The notes below the pieces were generated by a model. It saw only the letters and a list, made by a program, of their open reading frames with translations. It was not told the origin of the DNA and made no database searches. DNA of 64,000 bases from Bradyrhizobium sp. JYMT SZCCT0180 (GTDB lineage: Bacteria > Pseudomonadota > Alphaproteobacteria > Rhizobiales > Xanthobacteraceae): NCBI RefSeq assembly GCF_018130165.1, contig NZ_JAFCLZ010000031.1, positions 20,074 through 84,073 on the forward strand, written 5' to 3'. The position numbers and the translations under genes were made by a program. Of the stretch, positions 51,597 through 59,290 are shown in pieces (position 1 is the first letter of the stretch; each line of letters opens with the position of its first letter).

Positions 51597-51869
51597 CTAT
51601 TGGCCGCCTCCACGGGGCGTCTTGGATAAGAGCGCTTCTTGCGCCTTGTGAGTCGGCGAGGCGGCTTCCCCTTCGGCAAATCTGCTCGCGTTGCGTTTAC
51701 GGGCCTCCCTCACCGAAGGGAACGGCGCGCCCAGCTTTCGGGCTCGCGTGCGAATGGAGGCTAAAGAACAACGAAAGATTGATGCCGCGCGCGCGGCGGA
51801 AACACCACTAGCAACCAGCGACTTCAACCGCTCGCTATCTTCAACAGTCCAAGGTCTGTATCTGGTCAT
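51597..51869 (-). CDS. Small Myb/SANT-like HTH protein
   Basis: 90 residues: MTRYRPWTVEDSERLKSLVA, SGVSAARAASIFRCSLASIR, TRARKLGAPFPSVREARKRN. The PWT.ED...L..LV..G.S..R.A..F......I..RARKLG pattern is a Myb/SANT-like HTH common in rhizobia. Disordered basic C-terminus. Probably DNA binding. Confidence 0.68.
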   Translation of the reverse strand: MTRYRPWTVEDSERLKSLVASGVSAARAASIFRCSLASIRTRARKLGAPFPSVREARKRNASRFAEGEAASPTHKAQEALLSKTPRGGGQ

Positions 51870-52185
51870 AGTTAGCTGTCGCGATGTTACTAATTCTCTG
51901 CAGAGGGCTTAAAAAAACGGCCCCAGCGCCTAAGGGGGAATGCGCGCTGAGGCCGCAAAGGCACGATGTCTAAATCCCATTAAACGTGTTTCCAACTCGG
52001 AGCGGTTGCCGCTTGTTCCCGACCAATCGTGCGGAAAAATAGGAGTCTTGGCTGCTGGCCACGCTTAGAAGGGATGCCCGTCTGTCCCAACCTCAAATCT
52101 CGGGCGAAGTCGGGAAAAGTGAGACGTTCTTTTCGGCGTAACGTTGGGCGGATCCGCACTCAAGCGGATTGGAGGAGATTCAACG

Positions 52186-52524
52186 ATGAAGAAGCTTTCA
52201 ACGATTGCGGCTGCCGCGTCGCTTTTGGCCACCGCGGCCATTGCACAGACGACCGTGACCACCACCGGCACCGGCCACGCAGCTATTCAGATCGAGCCGC
52301 AGTATCGCGCCAAGATCAAGACTTACGTAACCGAGAAGAAGGTTCGGCCCATCACGACGCAGGAACGACTCGTCGTCGGCGCCAAGATCCCGACCAGCGT
52401 GGAGCTGGAAGCGGTGCCCGGGGATTTGGGGCCGTCCGTCAGCAAATGCCGGTACGTTTACTCCAATGATCGCGTGATGCTGGTTGATCCGGGCAGCCGC
52501 ACTGTCGTCCGCGAAATCGACTAA
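52186..52524 (+). CDS. DUF1236 domain protein, exported
   Basis: 112 residues. Signal peptide MKKLSTIAAAASLLATAAIA-Q, then the DUF1236 core: YRAKIKTYVTEKKVRPITTQ, ERLVVGAKIPTSVELEAVPG, CRYVYSNDRVMLVDPGSRTV, VREI. DUF1236 proteins are periplasmic and of unknown role, abundant in Bradyrhizobium. GGAGGAG lies 8 nt before the ATG. The gap before it (51870-52185) shows nothing recognised. Confidence 0.88.
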   Translation: MKKLSTIAAAASLLATAAIAQTTVTTTGTGHAAIQIEPQYRAKIKTYVTEKKVRPITTQERLVVGAKIPTSVELEAVPGDLGPSVSKCRYVYSNDRVMLVDPGSRTVVREID

Positions 52525-52555
52525 CGATGTGCTCAAATGATGCAGCCATCCATGC

Positions 52556-52655
52556 TGCGCCAAGACCATGTTTGGCTTTAATTGGTGTACCATTCAAAAT
52601 CAAGGTTCGCGCATTCCCTCAAGGCCAACTGGCACCCATAGGTCAGCAAGGCAGG
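52556..52655 (-). repeat. Partial duplicate of the hlyD 3' end
   Basis: ctgcgccaagaccatgtttg to ggtcagcaagg matches 55150-55262 with two short deletions; it includes caaaatcaaggttcgcgcat and tcccc.. equivalents encoding the last residues (LEGMREP). The gap 52525-52948 otherwise holds only a terminator. Confidence 0.75.
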
Positions 52656-52756
52656 TAAAACGAGGGGATGCTCTGCTTGCTCGCGTCGCGATGGCGCAGA
52701 ATCTAAAAGAGCACTATTACGCCGAGATCGAACAGCGGAAGGTCGCTGAGCCAACG

Positions 52757-52784
52757 CCCGCCGGTTCACGTCGGCGGGTTTTTC
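52757..52784 (+). terminator. Rho-independent terminator
   Basis: CCCGCCG gttcacgt CGGCGGG followed by TTTTTCTT, a strong hairpin with a T-run. It follows the DUF1236 gene by ~230 bp with no annotated gene between. Confidence 0.82.
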
Positions 52785-52948
52785 TTGTAGTGGAAGCGTC
52801 ATTGGAGTTCAATGACCCGCGGTCCCTAAGGCAGCTGGGAAACGACCATCGGGCATTTCAAGTTTTTGGAGAGCGCGCAGATGACCAGATTTCCCGACTT
52901 CAAGCCGTAGTGCACAACTCCGAAGGCATCAACGGAAGAAACTAACGA

Positions 52949-53701
52949 ATGAACCCGCATCGAGCCGTCGCAAGCTTCGATCAAATAATAAACCTGCGCG
53001 ACATGTTGCGCGATTTGAACCGAGCCAATGACTTTAGTGCCCTATTTGCGCGGTTTTGCGCCGAAAACTTTATCAACTCCCACGCGCAGCTTTTTCAAGA
53101 CCTGCTGGTAATCTTCCTATTGAGAGGAAAGCGGGAGGGTTTTTTCGTTGAATTTGGAGCGACAAACGGTCGAGACCTAAGCAACACACTAATGCTTGAA
53201 GAGCTTTTCAGCTGGAAAGGGCTATTAGCCGAGCCAGCTAAGTGTTGGCACTCAGCGCTAAGGGCGAATCGCAAGGCATTGATCGACACCCGCTGCGTGT
53301 GGACGCAGACGGGCGAGCAACTCGAATTTCTGGAAACAGAATGGGCGGAAGTGTCTACGATCAGACAATTGGCAGAATTGGACTACCAAAAGAACAATCG
53401 GTCCAAGGGTACAGTCTATTCTGTGGAGACGATCTCGCTCAATGAGCTCCTAAAAGCACACAAGGTTCCGCGGGAGATCGATTATGTATCTATTGACACT
53501 GAAGGATCAGAGGCCGCGATCCTGGAAGCTTTCAACTTCGCTGAATATGACATTAAAATCATGACAGTGGAACACAACTACGTTGAGGCCAACCGGCAAG
53601 CAGTTTTCGAGCTACTTATTGACAGAGGGTTTGTGCGATTATTCGAGCCCCTGTCGAAATTTGACGATTGGTACGTAAAGCGTTCGATACTTGGGCCGTG
53701 A
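52949..53701 (+). CDS. FkbM-family methyltransferase
   Basis: 250 residues. SAM-dependent FkbM-type domain: AQLFQDLLVIFLLRGKREGF, FVEFGATNGRDLSNTLMLEE (motif I), LLAEPAKCWHSALRANRKAL, then IDYVSIDTEGSEAAILEAFN (the FkbM D-T-E-G-S/F block). FkbM enzymes O-methylate sugars and other hydroxyls in polysaccharides and natural products. It is the first of two plus-strand genes (with the GT25 gene, 170 bp apart) next to the type I secretion genes; AT-richer than its neighbours, suggesting transfer. Confidence 0.88.
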   Translation: MNPHRAVASFDQIINLRDMLRDLNRANDFSALFARFCAENFINSHAQLFQDLLVIFLLRGKREGFFVEFGATNGRDLSNTLMLEELFSWKGLLAEPAKCWHSALRANRKALIDTRCVWTQTGEQLEFLETEWAEVSTIRQLAELDYQKNNRSKGTVYSVETISLNELLKAHKVPREIDYVSIDTEGSEAAILEAFNFAEYDIKIMTVEHNYVEANRQAVFELLIDRGFVRLFEPLSKFDDWYVKRSILGP

Positions 53702-53870
53702 ATGAGGTTAGCCGCGTGTTATCGGCGGCTGGACAGCATCAGGTTTCACAGTTTTTTTGGCTCCAAGAATGACATAACGCATAGCAATCCTCGCGCTGTG
53801 ATTGCTCTGCAACCATGCTCTCGTTATAGGTAACGTCAGCCGTCAAGGTATCAACACGTTGTGGGCGCGC

Positions 53871-54599
53871 ATGCAAATACATGTCATCAATCTCGAACGG
53901 GACCACGAGCGACTGAAGCGATTCCTGGCGGGCAACGCGCATCTTCCCGCCATAGTCCGGCCTCCTGCCATCGAAGGACGGAAACTCGATCGTGATCTGC
54001 TGGAAAAAACGGGCTACATTTCAAAGCCCCTGTCCTACAACAATGCGGCTCTAGGCAACGCCTATTCGCACGTCGAATTGTGGTGCAAGGCGGTTGAGTC
54101 GGGCGAATCAGTCACCATCGCGGAAGATGACGCGATCTTTGCACCGAATTTTTCATCTGCTTCAGCGGAAGTTCTCTGTAAGCTAGATGCTGATTGGGAC
54201 ATCATCCTTTGGGGGTGGAATTTCGACGCGTTCTTGTGGCTGGAGATTCCGGAAGGGGTTTCGACCTGCAAACTTCAATTCGATCAGACAGAGCTCCGCA
54301 AGAACATTGAGGTCTTTCGAAGCAGGGAGTTCAGTTACAATCCACTTCGGCTGCGTCATAGCTTTGGGCTGATGGCATACACGATTTCGCCGACAGGTGC
54401 GAAATCGATGATGGAGATATGCCTTCCATTGCGGGATACGCTTATTGAATTCGACGGGTTTGGAGTTGTAATCGAAAACAAGACGATAGACGCAATCATG
54501 AACAGGGCATATCCGCGCCTGAAAGCCTATGTTTGCATGCCTCCGCTTGCGGTATCCGAGAACTGGCATGAGACTTCAAATACGCGATTGGATCCGTAG
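53871..54599 (+). CDS. Glycosyltransferase family 25
   Basis: About 242 residues. GT25 features: MQIHVINLERDHERLKRFLA (INL.R...R), LSYNNAALGNAYSHVELWCK (..G...SH..LW), SVTIAEDDAIF (the EDD motif) and DWDIILWGWNFDAFLWLEI. The family covers LPS glycosyltransferases of bacteria and the collagen galactosyltransferases of animals and mimivirus. It lies next to a FkbM methyltransferase and a type I exporter 9 kb from the collagen-like protein gene. The start at the ATG 53871 begins the domain; the frame is open 23 codons upstream. Confidence 0.85.
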   Translation: MQIHVINLERDHERLKRFLAGNAHLPAIVRPPAIEGRKLDRDLLEKTGYISKPLSYNNAALGNAYSHVELWCKAVESGESVTIAEDDAIFAPNFSSASAEVLCKLDADWDIILWGWNFDAFLWLEIPEGVSTCKLQFDQTELRKNIEVFRSREFSYNPLRLRHSFGLMAYTISPTGAKSMMEICLPLRDTLIEFDGFGVVIENKTIDAIMNRAYPRLKAYVCMPPLAVSENWHETSNTRLDP

Positions 54600-55197
54600 T
54601 CGATAGCGGCAAATTCGAGTTCTGGCTCGGCCGAACCCGTCGCAAGTAGAGATGTGCAAACCAACTGCAACAAGTGAACGGGCCGCGGCCTCGGCACCGT
54701 CCGGGTTTAGATGAAACGCGTCTTGGAAAATGTCGGTGCGGTTCATTTACGGGCCGATCGAGGGAGTGCTTCGCTGCGGCAAATTCGGTCTCCGAGGCAA
54801 GGGACGCTTGGTTTTCTCTCCGCGCACCGGCGGGTGAAACGAAATTCACAGCAGATCCGGCGCCAATTTGTTGCACTGCGACATCGGAGAGAGCGGCGCG
54901 GATCTCGGCTGCGTCGATGAGGGCAATCTAGGACTCGCTATCGGCGACCCGAGCAGGCGGCGCTCGTCCGGGTGGCAGCCCCGTCCGGTTGCGAACTCAA
55001 CTCCTTGAAATAGAATGGACGGCGAACACGACGCAAGTGTTGCGATCGAACCGAACCCCATGAATGAGGGCAACCCACCCCTCAAAGGGAATGAGCTGCG
55101 CCGCCTGGGATATGGGCGAGAGCCGCACTGCCCTGGCCTCGCGAGAAAAGCGCTGCGCCAGGACCATCTCCGGCCTTGCTTGGTGAACCATTCAAAA
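54600..55197. other. Gene-free stretch downstream of hlyD and the GT25 gene
   Basis: Several overlapping open frames on both strands, none with a recognisable domain or ribosome site. The last ~50 bp match 52556-52600 (see repeat). Convergent 3' ends of the two transcription units meet here. Confidence 0.5.
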
Positions 55198-57204
55198 TCA
55201 AGGTTCGCGCATTCCCTCGAGGCCAACTGGCAGTACCCGGGCGAACAAATAGGTCAGCAAGGTCCGCTTGCCCGCCTTGACGTCGGCAGTAACGGTCATG
55301 CCGGGCTTGAGCTGGAAGCCGCCAGGCACGCCATGCATCTTGAGCTCATCAATGGCCGCGCGGGCTTTGTAGAAGACCGCAGAGCTATCGCCTTGGGTGA
55401 CGACGGTTCCACGCTGCGTATCTTGCCCGCCGCCGAAGCTATCGGGGCTGATAAAGCGGACTGTGCCCTCGGCCATGCCGTATTGGACGAACGGGAAAGT
55501 GTCGAATTTGATTGCGACCTTCTGTCCGGCGTGGACGTAGCCGGCGTCGGCGGTGGCGATACGCATTTCCACCTCGAGCGGCGCATCGGTTGGCACGAGC
55601 GTGATCAGCTGCTCGCCGGATTGCATCACCGAGCCGACCGAGACCTTAGCCACACTGAGGACCACTGCGTCCTGGTCGGCGCGTAAGTCAACGAGCTCGC
55701 GTCGAAGGGTCGCCTTGCGCAGGCTTTCAGTTGCATCGCTAAGGCTGCGTCTGCGCAACGTAAGTTCCTCGCTTATCTTCGCCTTCCACTGCTGTTCGTA
55801 GCCGTCACGCTCCGCCACCAACTGGTCGAGGTCGCGGCGGGCGCGCTCGGCTGCGCCCGTCGCGTCCGTCAAGTTGCGTTGCATCTCGATGGCTTGGTCT
55901 TCCGCGATTAAGCGGTTCACTTGGCTGCCGACCTGCAGCCGCTCAAGTTCCCGCCGCTTTGACTCGAGCACGCTCGCGATCCGGTGGCGTTGGCCAAATG
56001 CCGCGACGTCGTGCTCAGCGCGGGTTATCTGCGCTTGAAGGCCGCTGAGTTTCTGGTTGTAGCTCTCAATCTGAAACCGATACTGCGCCTGGCGCTGGCC
56101 ATACATCGCAACTTGCAGGACCGTGGAGGTATCCGCGCTCGTCGGCTGGTACGGCGTCCCGGAAGCTTCCGCGGTGAGCCGGTCGACCTCTGCCTGAAAG
56201 CTTTTCACCTGTGTCTGCAACGCGCTTACGTCGGCCGTGGAGAAGGTCGGGTCGAGGCGTGCCAGCAGCTCTCCGGCGCGCACGGTTTGGCCCTCGCGCA
56301 CGTTGATCGCGCGCACAATAGCCGTCTCAAGCGGCTGCACGACATTGGTCGCCTGAAGCGACACGATACGTCCCGAGCCGGTCACGACCATATCAATAGG
56401 AAACAGCGCAGACACCGCCATCGAGGCTAGGATCGCCGAGACAACCGTCCAGAGCATGCTTCGCGCCGCAGGCTTGATCGGTGCTTCAACAAGAGCTGCC
56501 GTCGGGGACTCAAATTCGAGGAGCGACGACGGCCGCGCATCGACTTTATTACGATCGCTGAACAATCGCTTTATGGCAGGGACTGTGGGGATAGAGGGCC
56601 AACGAATGCTTCCGGCCGCGGGCTTGGCTAGGACTTTTCGCGCGGTGCTCGAAAATTTGAACTCAAGTGGCGGCGGTACCGACGGCGTTTCCTGCTTGCG
56701 ACCGAAAAGCAAACTGAAGCGCTTGCGCAGAGGCGATGGAGCCCGCGGCGGATCCGCAGTCTGGATTGCGGCCGACGCTGTTCCGATGTTAGCGGGGAAC
56801 ACCGTAGAACGGGGGAATGCTTCTGCTTGCTCGCGGCGCGTGACTACAGGCTGCTCACGCTGTAGCGGCCGGACAGGCTCGCGGCTGAGTAAAGTAACCG
56901 CGGCCGACACTGGTTGCAGAGCAGGGGAGCGATCGCCGTTTGGAATCTGCCCAACCGCCGCCGCCGAAAAGGCTTCGCCGCTGGGCGGGTCAGTGCGGCT
57001 GCGGGCGGCCTCTACCCTCTGGATCGCTTCCTCAAGGGCGAGATGCTCACATATCAGCTCTGTTTTCGTGAGCGGCGGATTTTGGTTGCCCGAATGCCGG
57101 ATGAAGGCGGAGCGAGTGTGCTCATAAAGCTCACGCCGAGCCTCGCCGGTATTGAGCGCCAGCGCGGTGACGGCCTTATCAATGAGCGGGTAGTAGTTGG
57201 TCAT
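55198..57204 (-). CDS. Type I secretion membrane-fusion protein (HlyD family) with extra N-terminal domain
   Basis: 668 residues; HlyD proteins are usually 400-480. Residues 1-70 form a helical module (MTNYYPLIDKAVTALALNTG, EARRELYEHTRSAFIRH, LTKTELICEHLALEEAIQRV) found in Bradyrhizobium as a separate or N-terminal domain; 70-248 are a Pro/Ser-rich linker; one membrane span (250-268); barrel-sandwich (VVTGSGRIVSLQATNVVQPL, ETAIVRAINVREGQTVRAGE), long coiled coil (about 320-500) and the HlyD C-terminal domain (LVPTDAPLEVEMRIATADAG, PGMTVTADVKAGKRTLLTYL). It bridges the ABC exporter to TolC in the periplasm. Confidence 0.92.
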   Translation of the reverse strand: MTNYYPLIDKAVTALALNTGEARRELYEHTRSAFIRHSGNQNPPLTKTELICEHLALEEAIQRVEAARSRTDPPSGEAFSAAAVGQIPNGDRSPALQPVSAAVTLLSREPVRPLQREQPVVTRREQAEAFPRSTVFPANIGTASAAIQTADPPRAPSPLRKRFSLLFGRKQETPSVPPPLEFKFSSTARKVLAKPAAGSIRWPSIPTVPAIKRLFSDRNKVDARPSSLLEFESPTAALVEAPIKPAARSMLWTVVSAILASMAVSALFPIDMVVTGSGRIVSLQATNVVQPLETAIVRAINVREGQTVRAGELLARLDPTFSTADVSALQTQVKSFQAEVDRLTAEASGTPYQPTSADTSTVLQVAMYGQRQAQYRFQIESYNQKLSGLQAQITRAEHDVAAFGQRHRIASVLESKRRELERLQVGSQVNRLIAEDQAIEMQRNLTDATGAAERARRDLDQLVAERDGYEQQWKAKISEELTLRRRSLSDATESLRKATLRRELVDLRADQDAVVLSVAKVSVGSVMQSGEQLITLVPTDAPLEVEMRIATADAGYVHAGQKVAIKFDTFPFVQYGMAEGTVRFISPDSFGGGQDTQRGTVVTQGDSSAVFYKARAAIDELKMHGVPGGFQLKPGMTVTADVKAGKRTLLTYLFARVLPVGLEGMREP

Positions 57205-57352
57205 TCTATACCATATTGGATTAAAGCTTTCGCCGAACGCTTTCTAGGTTAGCCAGTGCCTTCGCGCCGCAAAGGTTCAGGCTGTGCTAGCTTGCGCCAC
57301 CACACGCGAGAAAAATCCATTTTCCGATCCCGCATGTAGACCTTCCTGTTGA

Positions 57353-59128
57353 CTACGCGGCCGAGGCACTTCCTTTCAAATTGCGAGCCTCTCCACCCGG
57401 TTCTTTGGAAAGACGTGTTAACTCGAGCGCCGCTTCAGTCACCCCCTGGGCCTCAGCCGCCTTGAACCATTGCCGTGCTTCGGCAAGATCAGTCCCGCCC
57501 GCAGCACCGCCGAGGAGATATCGGCCGAGCATCAGTTGCGCCCGTGGATGGCCGCGCTGCGCAGCATCGCGGAACCAGCGCTGCGCCAGACTGGGATCTG
57601 CCGAGATATCATGACCCCCATGATAAAGCGCACCGAGCGCGAACATCGCCCCAATGTGGCCCTGACTAGTAGCCTTTTCGAATAGCGCGCGGGCCGCGCG
57701 ATGGTCGGGTGGTCCGCCTCGGCCGTTTACAAGCATCTCGCCGAGAAGAACCTGCGCATCGACGATCCCGGCGTCGGCGGCGCGTCTCAGCCACGTTCGC
57801 CCTTCGACTATGTTTTCTGGGACGCCACGGCCTTCGATCAAGATCCGACCGTACCAGTACTGGGCAATCGGGACGCCCACTGCCGCGCGGCGAAGCCACC
57901 GCGCAGCCGCGGTCTCATCGCGCTCGATCCCGATTCCTTCGGCGAAACAGACGGCGAAGTTGAAGGCGGCTATGAGGTCCCCCGTCTCGGCGGCCTCTTG
58001 AAACCAATGACGCGTCTTGGCCTGATCGCCGAATTTGCCGCCGCCGCGGAGCACGAGATTCGCAAAGTCGGCTTTCGACGCCTCGTTACCGAGTTCGGCT
58101 GCACGCTCCAGCCAGAAATTTGCGAGGTCCAGATCACGGCCGACGGCGGTGCCGATCGAGTAGAGCTGACCCAAAGTCCTCGCAGCTGGCGCGTAACCTC
58201 CTTCGGCGGCGCGCTCGAGCCATGCTACGGCTTCGAGATAGTTAGGTGGCAATTCGCCTCCGCGCGCGTAGAGAAGGCCGACCCGCGCGGCCGCCTCTGC
58301 GTCGCCGGCAAGTGCGGCCCGGCGCAGCCAGGTTTCCCCTTCGACCAGGTTACGCTCGATACCGTGACCATTGATGAGGGCCACGCCCAAACGCCTTTGC
58401 GCTAGGGACACGCCTTTGTCGGCAGCGAGACGATAGAGCTCGACGGCTCGAGTGAGTTCGCCTCCCACGCCTATGCCAAATTCCGTGAGCACAGCGATGA
58501 GATAGAGTGCCGTCGGAATGCCGGCCGCTGACGCTTTCGCGATCTGTTCAGCTGCTTCCTTCTGTGTCCGCTCATCCTGTGCCCGGCGAAGCAGGGCGAG
58601 CCCAAGGCCAAGAGACCCTTGAGGACAGCCGGCTTCCGCCGAACGCGCGTACCAGCGCTCAGCTTCCAGCTCATCGGTCATGGTATCGGGGCCGGAAGTT
58701 AGAATATATCCCAGAAGCGCCTGGCCCTCGGCCGAGTTGCCCTCGGCGGCGCGGCGCGCCCAGCTAAGTGCCGTGAAGAAATCTGGGCCGCCACCTTCAT
58801 TGTCGACGGTAAAGAGAGCCGCACTCGACTGCTCAGGGATGATCACGCCTTGAACATACAGAAGCGCGAGATAAAACTGGGCGTCCGCTGAACCGGCTTC
58901 CGCAGCACGTTGGAGCCAGCGTACCGCCTCTGTGGTCGCTTGTGGCACGCCGGTGCCTTCGAGATAGCATCGCCCGACTCGATACTGCGCCTCAATACAG
59001 CCGCCGCGGGCGGCGTAGGCGAGTTGATGGAAGCCTTCAGCCGCGCGGCCGGACTCGAGGAGCTCAATCCCACGCCGGGCGCGGGCCGATATTGAGACTG
59101 GCGCAATCAGACGATCAACGAAACTCAT
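57353..59128 (-). CDS. SEL1-like repeat protein
   Basis: 591 residues consisting of about 14 SEL1-like repeats (e.g. IEAQYRVGRCYLEGTGVPQA, AVRWLQRAAEAGSADAQFYL, ARRWF..AAQRGHPRAQLML). They form an alpha-solenoid used as a protein-binding scaffold. No signal peptide is evident, so it is probably cytoplasmic. It lies between the ABC exporter and HlyD genes on the same strand, so it probably assists the same secretion process, for instance as a scaffold or chaperone; that role is inference. Confidence 0.88.
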   Translation of the reverse strand: MSFVDRLIAPVSISARARRGIELLESGRAAEGFHQLAYAARGGCIEAQYRVGRCYLEGTGVPQATTEAVRWLQRAAEAGSADAQFYLALLYVQGVIIPEQSSAALFTVDNEGGGPDFFTALSWARRAAEGNSAEGQALLGYILTSGPDTMTDELEAERWYARSAEAGCPQGSLGLGLALLRRAQDERTQKEAAEQIAKASAAGIPTALYLIAVLTEFGIGVGGELTRAVELYRLAADKGVSLAQRRLGVALINGHGIERNLVEGETWLRRAALAGDAEAAARVGLLYARGGELPPNYLEAVAWLERAAEGGYAPAARTLGQLYSIGTAVGRDLDLANFWLERAAELGNEASKADFANLVLRGGGKFGDQAKTRHWFQEAAETGDLIAAFNFAVCFAEGIGIERDETAAARWLRRAAVGVPIAQYWYGRILIEGRGVPENIVEGRTWLRRAADAGIVDAQVLLGEMLVNGRGGPPDHRAARALFEKATSQGHIGAMFALGALYHGGHDISADPSLAQRWFRDAAQRGHPRAQLMLGRYLLGGAAGGTDLAEARQWFKAAEAQGVTEAALELTRLSKEPGGEARNLKGSASAA

Positions 59129-59290
59129 TCTATGGCCTTGCTTGGTGAACCTTCAAAGAAGCTCGCGACGCAAACAGGTGGACCTCGGCCTGAAATTCGA
59201 AGAGCGCCGCCAGTATCGGTTGCGTGGGCCCGCGCTTCCTTGGATTTGGCAACAATCCGCGAGTGGTGACCGAGCGCCTGACCATAATCG

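Noticed and set aside
57701..58405. 234-codon plus-strand frame opposite the SEL1 gene
   Set aside because: Shadow of a repetitive high-GC coding region without any domain.
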